From Quillaja saponaria (Eukaryota; Streptophyta; Magnoliopsida; Fabales; Quillajaceae): a stretch of DNA of 64,000 nt. The stretch's first letter is position 1. Each line of letters starts with the position of its first letter. The position numbers and the translations under genes were made by a program. The stretch lies in assembly GCA_029379385.1 (NCBI GenBank), contig CM055615.1:558001-622000 (forward strand). Reading direction: 5' to 3'. Under the pieces are notes generated by a model, which was not told the origin of the DNA, searched no databases, and was given only the letters and a program-made list of their open reading frames with translations. Positions 1 to 12,099 of this stretch are shown here, piece by piece.

Positions 1-1757
1 AGAGGTTTGGAGGTGCTTAGAGGATGTTGGATGGCTCACAATTTTTTAAAGCAAGATTTTAGTGACTAAGAAAATGTTCAATGAGTAGAGGAAGAGTACG
101 TTGATTTTTCTTTATGAAAATAAATGTGATATACAGTTGTAATAATTATTGAGGGACAAAATTTATGGGTCATACAATAAAATTTTGGAAAAGGGTGATT
201 GAGTGTATGTTTAGGAATGAGATCTTAGTTTTGAAAAATCAATTTGGGTTTATGCCAGTAAAATATACAATGAAGGCTAGTTTCTTAATTAGGAAATTAA
301 TGAAGAAATATAGTAAAAGAAAAAAGATCCCCATTTTATTGATCTAGAAAAAAAGTATGTAAGGGTGTGGAGGCACGTTTTATGGTGGGCTCTTGAAAAG
401 AAAAAACTCCTAACTAATATGTACAAGTGATTAAGGATATGTACGATATAATATGGTGTATGGACCCTAGATGGTATGACTAAAGAGTTCATAATCACAA
501 TAGGCCTTCACCAAGAATCATCCTTAAGTCTTTACATATTTTCTTTAGTCATGGTCAAACTTACTTATGCCATTCAAGATAAGGTTCTATGGTATGTGCT
601 TTTTTCCGATGATATCATTTTGGTAGACGAGATTAGAGCGAGTCTAAATTTGAAGTTAGAATTATCAATGAACATATTAGAATTTAAATGTCTTATGTTG
701 AGTTGAACAATAACCGAGTATATGAAGTGCGATTTAAGCCACAGTAGAGAATGCTCGACTAAAATGATTTTGGATGGTAATGCACTACCAACAAAAGGTG
801 TGTTTAAGAACCTAGGTTCCTTTTTACAAAAACATGGTGCAATTGAGCATGATGTAAATCACAAGATTAAGGCGTGATGGATGAATCGGTAAAGTGCCTT
901 AAGATTTTTATGCTACATAATATTAAATTAGTTAGTTGAAAAATAAGATAATAAGGATATTTTTCTCTCAATTTTTTAGAGTTTGGATTAAGTTATAACT
1001 TGGTTTCAAATTTTAGGGGAGGTTTATGTAGGTTTTAGATACACAAGAGAAGAGGGATCCGTGTAATAGTAACATATTCGAATAGAGGTTGGAGTAATTT
1101 ACTCTTTTATTTAATTAATGAGATATTAATAGTAAATGAGTTTGTTAAATATAATGGAGTCCTAGCAACTAATAACATCAATAAATTTCTATATTCTTAA
1201 ATTCTTAGTGTAAAAGTTTGTTATTAGCAAGTATACAACCAGTAGCAGATCTAGCTAGCTATGAAGGGACTAGCAAGGGTTCTGCACATAATATGGGATT
1301 AGTTGAATGAAAAATTTTATAGGTTGAAAGGAAAAATTTATAGGACGGCGTGAGATCGGCTATGTTGTTTGCTTTCAAATGTTGGGTGGTTAATAAACAA
1401 CACTCGCATAAGATAGGAGTGGCTGAAATGTGAATACTAAAATGGATGATCATACATACAAGAAAAGATAAAATATGAAATGAAGAGATACACATGAAAT
1501 TTGAGATAGCTCCCATTGACGAAAAAATGAGAGAGAATTGCTTACAATGGTTTGGACATATCCAATGTATGCCAGTAGATGCCATAATTAGAGGAAGTGA
1601 CTTACTAAGAATTACATAGAGAGTTATCATTGAGAATGATACGATTGCTCTAAATATCACTGAAAATGATATTTTAGATCGATTCAAATGGAGAAAAATA
1701 AATTCATGTAGCCAACCCTAACTAGTTTGGAATTTAAGACTTAGTTGAGTTGAATTA
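1..1757 (+). pseudogene. Degenerate RTE-clade LINE (reverse transcriptase) fragment, copy 1
   Basis: Remnant of a non-LTR retrotransposon reverse transcriptase running off the left edge of the window. Conceptual translation in shifting frames matches the copy on the other strand at 35330-36660: NQFGFMP (about 240-260), the HQESSLS block (about 510), the catalytic FSDD box (about 605) and the HDVNH block (about 850). After an interruption, the 3' half resumes at about 1286 with a maturase-like WFGHIQ equivalent near 1550. Many stops and frameshifts show it is dead. The 3' end (about 1700-1757) has the plant RTE tail: a CTAGTTTGG motif followed by TTGAGTTGA-type short repeats, also present in the second copy. 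Function is inferred from this internal comparison and from the known RT motif order. Confidence 0.85.
945..1285. mobile_element. 341-bp insertion inside the LINE, flanked by 30-bp direct repeats
   Basis: The LINE coding region is interrupted here. The flanks 915-944 and 1286-1315 are imperfect direct repeats (about 24 of 30 positions match), and both match the same stretch of the second LINE copy, so the host sequence is duplicated on each side. The insert is AT-rich with no ORF and no terminal inverted repeat that I can see. The duplication is longer than a usual target-site duplication, so a local duplication or an unequal exchange is the alternative. Confidence 0.5.
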
Positions 1758-1769
1758 TTAATCATATAC

Positions 1770-1880
1770 TGAGGTCTTAGTTCAACTTGATAAGACAAAT
1801 ATGCTGGGACCAAGAGATCTTAGGTTCAAGTCTTATTGTGGTAAATATTATCTATTCAATGAGTTATTTGTAATATTGAT
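1770..1880 (+). mobile_element. SINE-like tRNA-derived head
   Basis: Directly behind the LINE tail is a block that looks like a pol III internal promoter. An A-box-like TTAGTTCAACTTGATAAG (about 1778-1795) is followed about 40 bases later by a B-box-like GGTTCAAGTCTT (about 1832-1843). The spacing fits a plant tRNA-derived SINE. The 3' limit is unclear and no target-site duplication was recognised. It is not a folded tRNA gene: I could not build a cloverleaf. Confidence 0.5.
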
Positions 1881-3139
1881 AATTTGAATTATAATATTAC
1901 TAAATTATGACATAATTACCTCTTGTTTGATTATGAGGCCAATTAGTTTTATAGAATCCCAAAACCAAAGATAGTCCATCTGCTACTACATTTCTTATGA
2001 AGATCTTCAAACTTAGGTGAATTACTAATTTCATGTCAAAAGACTTAAACCAAATTATGTATCACTTAGACACAAACTTGTGTTCATCTTCAATATTGCA
2101 AGACCCCAGACACCAATTACCAATATCCAGACAAAGAGTCTGATCTGTATTGCACTATTTCTCTCTGGGGTTTTTGGGGGTGATTGAGACTTTAAGTTTC
2201 CTTAAACTTTACTCTTTAATAAAGCCATATTTAATTTGGTAGGGGAGATGTCAATCTGACCAACCTAAAGTATATTCTTAGTTTGGTCCATCAAAACAGT
2301 GTAGGTCTGTCAAACTATATCAATGTATTGAAAATACAAGTATCTTGCTTGATTAGTTACCAGAACAAACATTTTCCCGGTATGCTGTACAGTCATTTCA
2401 TTTCCCATTTCTCACTTGTCATAGACTGCTCATTCTTTTCTTTTAGTTAGATAAGTTTGAAGTTCAATACCTCCTACATATGCTTGTAGCTTTGTCAACA
2501 AGCAATTTTATCATGATCCCTAATGTCCCAGTGATACTAATGTTCCCGAAAGGCACCCTAATTTGAATCACTGTCCATTCCTTTAAGCATAAGCCAATCA
2601 AGTTTAATCCTATCCACTGGGGGTAACAAATATGATTCTTCAACAAACAAGGAAAAAGAAGGTAAATTGGCCAATTGAATTGCCAAAGCAACTTAAAACT
2701 TCTAAAGTCATAATTTTATGTGTAAGGGATAATATAATATATTGGGTCGTGTCAAATATCTAATCCAATTCTATTAATTTTTATGTAAAATATGTCAGAT
2801 CTGTTAAGTTTGAATCGGTTTAGATTAATTCATAAATAAACACTAAAAATATGTAGAAATGGTAAGAAAAATAAATGCAAATATGTCTAATCCGGATAGC
2901 ATAGGATTTTTTGAGTTAGATTAATTTCGTGTAGTATTAATTTTTGACAAACTTGAATTAGGTCGACTTCGATTCAATTCTGGTCAATACATTACCACGC
3001 TATATGTACCTATTGCTTTCAGTAAACAACCCTGAAATGGAGTTTACAACCCACTATTCCTGATTCAAGACAAATAAAAATTAATAAAAATCATACTCAC
3101 CAACCTCTCTGATGGGTTGGCAACTTCAAAAAGGAGAAA
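1881..3139. other. Intergenic, no gene recognised
   Basis: AT-rich upstream region of the first TBL gene. The part at 2730-3000 contains phrases such as GGGTCGTG and AGGTCGACTTCGATTC that recur in short non-autonomous plant transposons, but I found no matching inverted ends. Confidence 0.5.
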
Positions 3140-4925
3140 ATGATGGACTTCAAAGATACAGAACTGAATCAAATGGCAAAGACACAGCCAATAGTGCTAG
3201 GGGCTTCAACTTGGGGAATCAGGAACACCTTCCATTCTATTGTAGCCATCCTTATTACTATTCTAATTGTGGCTTCCATATATGCAAATCAAGATGGACA
3301 ACAAGAAGAAGAGATGATCAGGACCAGTACTAATTCTGATCTTTCAAATTCCAAATGTGACTTGTTTTCAGGTAAATGGGTTTTTGATAACAAGTCTTAC
3401 CCTTTATACAATGGACAGAAATGCACATTCATGTCAGATCAATTGGCATGTGAGAAGTTTGGAAGGGAGGACTTGAGCTACCAGTACTGGAGGTGGCAAC
3501 CGCACCGTTGTGACCTTCCTAGGTTTCTCTCTAGCTCTTTGTGACATACATCAAACACTTTTGTTATGTACCTAAATGGAAAAGTGACTTTGCCTCTGTT
3601 TTTGAGCTTTGTGGGATGTGTTTTTTCCTATGTTAATAAGGTTCAATGCCACAGCATTACTTGAGAGGCTAAGGAACAGAAGACTTGTATTTGTTGGGGA
3701 TTCACTGAACAGAAACCAATGGGTTTCAATGGTGTGCCTGGTGGAGAAGTCAATCCCTCCAACACTTAAATCCATGAATTCAATTGCTAATGGCTCTTTG
3801 TCCATTTTCAAGGCCATAGTAAGCCTTTTTTAGTGACTTTCTTCAAGTAATTTTTTTTTTTTTTAATGCTCATAGTTGCTTAATTGGATTAATTAGGAAT
3901 ACAATGCTACAATTGAATTTTATTGGGCTCCATTGCTGGTGGAATCAAACTCGGACAATCCGGTAAACCATCGCTTGCCGGATCGGGTTGTGAGAGTTCA
4001 AGCAATTGAAAAGCATGCTAGGTATTGGACTGATGCAGACATTCTGGTTTTCAATTCATACCTCTGGTGGAAAAGACACATAGATGTCTTGTAAGTATAT
4101 CTTGCAGTTTAACTATCATTTTTTCTGATAAAACTTGTTTTTGCAACAATCCCTAATTTGCTACTTCAACTTTATGCCTCGTACTCTAAAGTACTAATTA
4201 ATTTGGTTAATTTTGATATGACTGTGAATAATTAGGTGGGGATCATTTGGAAGCCCTGATGGCATCTACAAAGCAGTTGAAACACTGCGGGTCTATGAGA
4301 TGGCCTTGAGGACTTGGTCTGAGTGGGTTGAAATCCATGTCAATCGTACCAAAACCCATTTGTTTTTTGTTAGCATGTCACCAACCCACAAAAGGTAAAT
4401 CTCTATTTTATCCCTATATGGTTTTCAGTCCTGTGTTTTGTTTCAATATTTCTAAAAATTAGAAAATCAAAGCTAATTTTTCTTTTTGAACTTTTTTTAA
4501 TCCTATGATTATTACTAAAATAGCAAAGTCTCTTAGAAGTAATGAAATGCCTAGATAAATCATGTGAAATATACAGAGCAGATGAATGGGGTGCAGCTTA
4601 TGGTGACAATTGTTACAAAGAGACAGAGCCAATAACAAAAGAGGGATATTGGGGAAGAGGATCTGATCCAAGAATGATGCATTTGGTGGAGAAGGTGCTT
4701 GATGATTTGAGAACAAGAGATTTGAATGTACAAATGCTAAACATTACACAGCTTTCAGAATTTAGGAAAGAAGGTCACCCATCTATCAATAGGAAGCAAT
4801 GGGAACCCTTATCAGAAGAGCAGTTATCAAATCCAAGCAGTTATGCAGATTGCATACATTGGTGTCTACCTGGAGTGCCTGATGTGTGGAATGAGCTCCT
4901 TTATGCCCACATTTTCCATCTATGA
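3140..4925 (+). CDS. TBL: TRICHOME BIREFRINGENCE-LIKE protein (xylan O-acetyltransferase family), intact
   Basis: Five exons: 3140-3522, 3641-3818, 3897-4090, 4236-4394, 4577-4925. They sum to 1263 nt (420 residues), with every junction GT..AG and in phase. The ATG at 3140 precedes a cytosolic stub and one hydrophobic anchor (about residues 29-49), as expected for a Golgi type II membrane protein. The PMR5N/TBL domain begins at [12 protein letters not shown]. The GDS esterase motif is [11 protein letters not shown] in exon 2, and the C-terminal DxxH motif is DCIHWCLPG in exon 5. The family transfers acetyl groups to cell-wall polysaccharides. The TBL34/TBL35/TBL3 branch, which this resembles, acts on xylan. 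Substrate is inferred from family only. A second TBL gene lies 700 bp downstream on the same strand with matching intron positions for the shared exons, so the two are an old tandem pair. Confidence 0.93.
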
Positions 4926-5630
4926 CAAACATTTTACATGAAATAAATCTATTCAAAAACTCAAATCAACCCCCCTTGAGCTTTTTGAATTTCTTCTAAC
5001 CTTTTCAATTTTTCTTTCACTTGGGTTGGAATGGTTGCAAATGTAAATTACAGATCTCCTAATCCAAATATATTGAATGTAATATTTGTTTTCTATATCC
5101 CTTCTTCTTGATTATCAATGATAATCAAGGTTATACAAAAATATATTGATCGTTTGATTTTTTAAAGGGACAAATTCATTAAACTTGTGAACGTAATAAA
5201 TTTTTATGTTGATGTCATAATTAAAGTTTGATCTCTTACATTCTAGTTCACATAACTCAAAGCTATATAAAAACAACAATTTTCTATAAAGGCATCATAT
5301 TCTTCAACATTGGAAACGGAATTTGGAGGGAATTATAACTAACACTGCATAGAAAAGGAAAATTAGTTTTATAATGAATTTTATAAGATGCAGCCGACAA
5401 ACCACTCTGTGCAAAGTGGACCATTCAATCATTAATCTTCCAACTAAGTATAAGGTCCCAAATTCAATACTTAATTAAAATTTTACTGCAGCTTAGCAGG
5501 TTACCTGTGTCTAAGACATATCCCTAAGAAAATCTAGCGCCGATTAAGATTTTCTTTTCTATATTCTCCAAAGTCAAAATCTTTGAAAGAGGTTGGATTT
5601 GCTTCTTGCAGTTACATTCATTTCACCAGC
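4926..5630. other. Spacer between the tandem TBL genes
   Basis: Holds the 3' UTR of the first gene and the promoter and leader of the second. AT-rich; no ORF or repeat recognised. Confidence 0.6.
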
Positions 5631-8600
5631 ATGATGCAGAAATGGAACAGAAAGAAAGCCCATTTTCCTTTGCTTGCCATTTTTGTCCTTGTTTTTATAG
5701 TGTTTACTATCATCCACAATGAACGCAGCATTCAACAGATTCATGAAAACCCAGATCATGTTCATAACAAGCAAGAAGCTTCAATTACGTATGTTGAACC
5801 AAATCTTCCAAATAATCTAAAGGAAGCTTCAGGTATGGCTGTTGTTAGCATAATTCAGTAGGGCTTTTCTGGGTTTTACTTTACTCTGTTTCTTGGAAGC
5901 TTGTTGGGCTTTTTGGTTTAAGTCCTACTGCTACTTGTCTTTGATTTCTGGTTTTTGTTTGATTTCTTGGATGGGTTTAAGTGGGTTTATCGAATTTTAG
6001 AGATTTTGGATAGATTCAGTAGATGCAACTCAACTAGAGGATACAGTGGTCGGAAAATCGCGTGGGCTGACCCTACTACGCCGGAATACGGTCACCAAAG
6101 AGTGAGTTCCGAAATCTGTGACTTGTTCTCAGGCAAGTGGGTTTTTGATAATAGTTCGCATCCCCTATACAACGAGTCGGATTGCCCGTACATGTCAGAC
6201 CAATTGGCTTGTCACAAGCATGGACGGTCTAATTTGGGTTACCAGTACTGGAGATGGCAGCCTCATAACTGCAATATGAAGAGGTTCTCTTCTTCCTTCT
6301 TGGTTTTCTGTAACCATGATTATAATAAGAAATCTTGTCGGTTCATGGCTCTATTTGGTTGCAAGATATTTGTGGTTTTCATTCTTTTATGGACGTTGGA
6401 AAACAAATTTGGAAATTGTTACAGAATATGTTATGTTCTACCAAATGCAGTGTTACAAATAAGTTGCAAATTTGGTAATGGGTTATTTGTCATGTTACTA
6501 TGTTAGTGACCTGTTTGTTAGGAGTAACTGATTCTTTTCATGGAATAGATGGAATGTGACACAAATGTGGGAGAAGTTGAAAGGGAAACGGCTAATGTTT
6601 GTAGGCGACTCGCTAAACCGAGGGCAATGGATTTCTATGGTATGTTTGTTACAGTCAGTGATTCCGTCTGATAAGAGATCCATGTCACCCAATGCGCCTC
6701 TTACTATTTTCAAAGCGGAGGTAAGCAGTACTGCTGCTCAAGTATAACCTATATGTCACTGAATTTTACTTAGTAGCATGGTTTCCTTCAGCCACATCAT
6801 GAATCTTGGTAATATAGGCATGGAAGGAATTAGGGGTAATTGAGTCTGTTTGCTATCACAAACCAATGTTTGTAAATCTTGTACACCTTACTAGCTTACT
6901 TCATTGTTCTGCATGTGTCATTAGCAGGAATATAATGCAACTGTGGAATTCCTCTGGGCTCCACTTCTAGTTGAATCCAATTCTGATGATCCAGTAAATC
7001 ATAGATTGGATGATCGGATAATTCGTCCAGATTCAGTTCTTAAGCATGCAGTCAAAGTGGAAGCGTGCTGATATACTTGTTTTCAACACATACTTGTGGT
7101 GGAGACAAGGGCCAGTTAAGCTATTGTAGGTATTATTTTATCCATGTTTCTGCATTAATTATAAGGAAGCTTGTTTACTGATATCCTAATGCTATATCAT
7201 AACTTTTGCAGATGGAGTGCTGAAGAAAATGGAACTTGTGAAGAATTAGATGGGGTAGGAGCCATGGAGTTGGCCATGGGAACCTGGGCAAATTGGGTGG
7301 CTTCAGAAATTGATCCCTTCAAGAAGCGGGTCTTTTTTGTAACTATGTCACCTACACATCTCTGGTGAGTGTATAAGGTCTTTTCTGAAGGTGGCTGTTA
7401 CAATATTTCATTGTATTGTTGCTAGTATGCAGTCTAAGGCATGAAATAGTAGTTATAATGAGCCTGTGCTCCTGCTTTTGTCATAATTCTATATAATGAG
7501 GACAGAATTTTTGAAATTTTTTTGGGTTGTAAATTGCTGCACTTCATCTATGGTCAAACTTCTATAGAAATAGGTTGATGCTTGCTATTCATCTAAAAAG
7601 ATGTCTCATTTTTCAACTTTTCATTCATATTCCATTGCCAAAGCAGTTTTTGGCATCCAGTTGTCAGGATTATCACTTCACAAGCCCCTCCCCGCTTTCG
7701 TTGTCTCCATGAATGATGGATTATCATGTAATCACACTGGAAACTCTTTGAAATTACTTCTTCTGTTCAGCCGCTAACACCCTGCTTGATGGTAGCATTC
7801 GTTGGATATAGACCACAATCTGACTTTCGTACAGCAGATAAGGTCTCAAATTTAGTTAAAATAGCTCCACAAAATTTGTACAATGATTGTTAAGAAGATT
7901 GTCTAATCAGCTGACACCTCATTGTAAAAGAAATGTGTAATATATTTCTAAGAGCACGTATGGATATTTATGTCTATTCCTACAGGTACCGAGTTTCATA
8001 ATGAAGTTCTTACCAAATGAAATATCATATAATCTTTGGTATACTCATGTGATAATACCAAGAAATCGCTCTGCTAGTCAAACATATTAGGGGCAGTGAG
8101 TGTGATAGATGTGGGATAATAGCGGATACTTGTTGCCACATCTTTCAGTGAGAATTATTTTCTTATATCTTTTTTTTTTTTTTGGGCTAAGCAGAACTTA
8201 GGACAACTGACAACTTCTGGTCTGGGTGACTGGATACAATAGTTTTCCCAATTTTTTCCACCTATATTAATATGTCCCCTCCAGAACATTATATATATTT
8301 TTTGCAAAATCATGATTGTCATGGTTGGATAATTTGTGGCATCAACATGTGAATTTTGAAAATCTGTGTATACCTTGCTTCCTACTTTTCTTATTGGAAT
8401 CTATTCTAATCCAGGAGCAGAGAATGGGAGCCAGGAAGTGAAGGAAATTGTTATGGAGAGAAGACCCCCATCAATGTGGAAGGGTACTGGGGAAGTGGTT
8501 CAGACTTGCATACAATGCATATGGTGGAGAAAGTCCTTAGCAGGTTGAATTCAAAGATTTCTGTTATCAATATAACTCAGCTTTCAGAGTATCGAAAGGA

Positions 8601-8745
8601 TGGTCACCCCTCCATCTTTCGCAAGTTCTGGGAGACCCTGAGCCCCGAACAATTGTCAAATCCCTCGTCTTACTCTGATTGCATACATTGGTGTTTGCCA
8701 GGAGTACCTGATGTCTGGAACGAATTATTGTTCAATTTATTGTAA
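5631..8745 (+). CDS. TBL: TRICHOME BIREFRINGENCE-LIKE protein, split by one frameshift
   Basis: Six exons: 5631-5832, 6001-6283, 6549-6720, 6928-7125, 7212-7364, 8415-8745. The first ATG pair (MMQKWNRKK) precedes a membrane anchor ([15 protein letters not shown]). All family hallmarks are present: [12 protein letters not shown], the GDS motif [11 protein letters not shown] (exon 3), NTYLWW (exon 4) and DCIHWCLPG (exon 6). Exon lengths sum to 1339 nt, one more than a multiple of three. In exon 4 the frame breaks near 7051-7060, between KHA and the W that starts WKRADILVF, and an in-frame TGA follows at 7069. Removing one base there would give about 445 residues. Conservation on both sides of the break argues for a recent mutation or a sequencing error. 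The acceptor of exon 2 (6000) is the only one in phase but is not strong. Intron 5 is about 1 kb with no element recognised. Confidence 0.85.
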
Positions 8746-9171
8746 AAGACAGGTATGCAAGTTTTCTCGGAGGCCTCATATCTCTCTGGTGAGAATAGGA
8801 AAACTGCTGGTTTGAGTCTTAAGACACATCAATTCATCAGTATGGTGACTGCATATAGCATGTTAAGGAAAAGGTTCCACGGGAAAGAAATCAAAGAGAA
8901 CAAGCACATAAAGGAAATTAAAGAGAAAAAGAAAGTTAGTTCATGATTTCTTGTGTACAGTTTGTCCAGTTCACTTTCGCTGAATTCACAAGAAGTTAGT
9001 AATTTGTTTTCTTTCACTGCCTCTGATTTTTTCTGTAAACTAATTCTGGTAGACTCTTGCTTGAACATCAGTCAAATGATTTAGAAATTTGAAAGCAACA
9101 GTATTGTTATTATTATCCTCTCATTTTGGTTGCTTTGCATTCTCTAGCTCACTAACAAAAATGGCTTTCTG

Positions 9172-9202
<31 letters not shown>

Positions 9203-10109
9203 GTTAGTTGTTAGATCTCAAGCTAATAATATATACATCATTCTTGTCAATAATGAGTTTTTATTTTTATTTTTCTTTATCATGTTACCAAATTAATGTG
9301 TCATGTTTCAATTCAATGCCGAATGTTGGTGTGAACCCAGATTCAGATTGCATTCAATTCAATGAATTTTCTAGTACTAACGAATTATCTACCATCTGAA
9401 TGACTTTTTGAAAAAGACTTTCCAAATTATTGAAACAAACAATATATACTCTATTACTATAAACAATTTTTACTTATTTTATAGGGTCAATAGTATTGTA
9501 TTCTCATAAATTATCACTTATTTTATAATAATTCTATGAATTAGCAAATTAGACACATTACTCTTATTTGAATAATAATTAACGAATAGCCTTCAATTAT
9601 CCAACAAATCTAACAAATTAATTCAAAATAGACTAAATTATTGTTGTTATAAGGTTTTTTTTTTTTTTTTTATGATTTGAATTCTTTCCATTATAAGAAC
9701 TCTTGTATCCTCTGTATTCAAATTTGTAAACCAGTAATAACATCTTACATGAAAATTAAATAGTTTGATCTTTCTTAAATATATATTTTTGAAGAAAATT
9801 ATTCCTTATAACCCAAACTAATTATTTACAATATTATAATCCAATATATTTTCAGTAATATCTCTTCCGTATTTAGCTGATGAGTAAATATATGTAGTTT
9901 CTCTGATATCATTTGATCTACTCATTTGATCTACTCACCATTTGTCGCACAAGCAATAATCATCTTCTGAAGGACGATCATTCAAATCAAATTTAAATTT
10001 TGATGAAATTTTCTAACAACAATAAAAAAAAAATTAGTAGATATCAATATTCAAATTATTAACCTATAATAATTCAAAAAAGAAAGCTTCAAAACTTAAT
10101 TTAAGTTTA
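8746..10109. other. Downstream and intergenic region with a possible second exon of the BZR1-like gene
   Basis: 3' UTR of the second TBL gene, then AT-rich DNA with T-tracts. On the minus strand, an acceptor-like CTTCAG ending at 9967 could open a short terminal exon (9966 down to a TAG about 35 bases later) for the BZR1-like gene. That link is speculative. Confidence 0.35.
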
Positions 10110-10439
10110 TTAGAGAGACATGTAGTTTACCTTCCCACGGATAGTGCCATCGTCGTCGACATTCCATCCAGCTTCATTACACAAACACTTTAGTAGATCG
10201 GTTTTGTCAGCAGTCTTACGAAGTTGATAGTTTCCATGTTCCTTAAGTCCAGCAAATATCTTCTTAGTTATTGCTCGTCTATTACGTTCTCTACACTTGT
10301 TATTTTGACGCTCCCTCTCTGATGGAAATCGATACTTGGTAAAAATACCTCCATGTTTAGTAGTCCTATGAACTATCCAACACCCTTTAGTTGCCTTAAT
10401 GCATCCCTTCATAGCATTTTTTTTCCCTTTATCCACCAT
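10110..10439 (-). CDS. Orphan BES1/BZR1-type DNA-binding domain, short protein or first exon
   Basis: ATG at 10439 opens 109 codons. The central part matches the BES1_N (BZR1) bHLH-like domain: [16 protein letters not shown], then [14 protein letters not shown], then [14 protein letters not shown]. In brassinosteroid factors BZR1/BES1 the corresponding pieces are RERENNRRRERRRRA, GNYNLPKH and EAGWVVEEDGTTYRKG. A spliced form of this domain also occurs in BAM7/BAM8 beta-amylases, and the RERNRRAIT segment is somewhat closer to that type. After DGTIRGK (10131) a good donor AAG|GTAAAC appears where BZR1 genes have their intron, so the last six codons may be intronic. No Ser-rich, PEST or EAR region is found downstream, so it is either a tiny DNA-binding-only protein or a decayed copy. 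The glutamate of RERE is glutamine here, which could alter DNA recognition. Confidence 0.7.
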   Translation of the reverse strand: MVDKGKKNAMKGCIKATKGCWIVHRTTKHGGIFTKYRFPSERERQNNKCRERNRRAITKKIFAGLKEHGNYQLRKTADKTDLLKCLCNEAGWNVDDDGTIRGKVNYMSL

Positions 10440-10480
10440 ATTTCTAGATCTTCTCTATCACATGCAATGTCGTTAACTAC

Positions 10481-10492
10481 TGAGTATATAAT
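10481..10492 (-). promoter_or_regulatory. Candidate TATA box of the BZR1-like gene
   Basis: On the minus strand, TATTATATACTC lies about 45-50 bases upstream of the ATG at 10439. If used, it would leave only a very short 5' UTR. Sequence resemblance only. Confidence 0.35.
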
Positions 10493-11815
10493 AGAAGCCC
10501 TTGAGAAAGCCAAATGAAAAGTCGACATCCTTTATTTATCAGCAAGTTTTAGTGCGTTGAATTTGAACCAAAAATGACAATTTTACCCTTGATTGAATAG
10601 ATGGAAGAGTGAGGAGTTCAAAAGAATTTCAAGGTATATTAGTCATGCTGCATATCCCAGTACAATGCCATTCTGTAGTCTTAGGGTACTATGTCCTCGA
10701 GTAGGGAATAAGTTGTACAATAAGATAAGATCAAATAATTATTGAACAAGTGCTTCACAATAGCTTTGCTTTCAGAGTGCCCACAAGAGAAAGGCACTTC
10801 ATTTTCTTACATGTACCCCACTACAACAACCGTTGATTATTTTATCTAACGAAAAAGAGAGAAGAGTTCTACTTTTGTGAAGACGTGCCCAAAAGAAGCC
10901 ACCTGAGAACCGATAGCCATGAAACAAGTGGGTCAATATATAGTACCAAGTTTCAACCCGCAGATTCTTTTTTATCTTTCTCTGCTCATGGCTTAGACCA
11001 ACCTTGCAGTACCAAGTACACAGAAGAAAGAGGTGCATTTCATGTTTCTATACCAATCTGCTCTAATGGACTTCTAAAAAAAAAAAAAAAAATTATGCAA
11101 AGAGAAAATTAGTATTTACACCTTCAAAATTCTAGATGGTACATTTAGAATTAGAAATTTCTAGTAACTACAAGAAAACTCTAGAATTATAGGCATTCTT
11201 ATGCTTCCTCCTGGTTTCTGGGTTTTGAATGAGTTTAGTAGGTTTTGATTAACAACCAAACCGCAAACTGCAAGAAGAAAACCGGCATTCTTATGCTTCC
11301 TTCTATTACTGGAAACTGGGTCCAGATACCAAAGCCAAGCCCACTAGGCACAAACCCATCTGTATCTGTTGGGGTGCACAACAATGTCTGTAAGTACTGT
11401 ACAGTAACTATGCATTTAAAATTGACCAGCTCAATGAAACATATATGGCATGAAATTGAAGATGCATCAAATTATTTCCCTGCATGCAAGGAAAGCATCA
11501 TGTTGAGAAACAGTTGTATGATATTTTTATAATTTAGTTGCTAAAATAAGTATTGACTTCCGTGAAAATAGTGAATATGGGTAGAATAAGAAAGAATTTG
11601 TCATGATATTTATACATATGTATATTACGTTGATTTAATTCTAGCTAGTTAGTTTAGTGAGTATTAAAAACTTCCTTAACTCAAGCTCATGTCTACAAGT
11701 GTGCAGAATTCACTACAAGTCTACAAATGACTTAATCAGACAATTATCCAAAGATGAATATTGGCTTATAACACACTACAGTTATGCTAAGTGATCAGAA
11801 ATATTGTTTCTCTAG
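10493..11815. other. Intergenic, no gene recognised
   Basis: Mixed composition. A phrase of about 20 bases (GGCATTCTTATGCTTCCT) occurs twice, near 11190 and 11284, marking a small local duplication. Short ORFs here match nothing I know. Confidence 0.45.
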
Positions 11816-12099
11816 TAGAGATGGCAACTGGAGGAATCTTGGACAGAAAGGTCCAATTTTCAATTTTTTTGGACTATATGATATGATTTACGATTAAATA
11901 GTTAAAATAAGGTAAGTCCAAAAACCGGATTTTGAGTCCTAACTCACCAGTCCATGTCACCAACTGGGCTCGCTATCTGCACCATCCCTACCACAAAAGG
12001 GACTTACCAATTGCACAAACTGAAAATCGAATTTGAAAATCCGATTTCACCATACTGAAAAAAAGGACATTTTGAATTCAAAAATATCAAATATTTTCA

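Noticed and set aside
1770..1880. Functional tRNA gene
   Set aside because: A and B boxes are present but no acceptor stem or anticodon arm could be folded.
10885..11112. 75-codon open frame on plus strand
   Set aside because: No family similarity, ends in a poly-Lys run from a poly-A tract, and no promoter or splice context.
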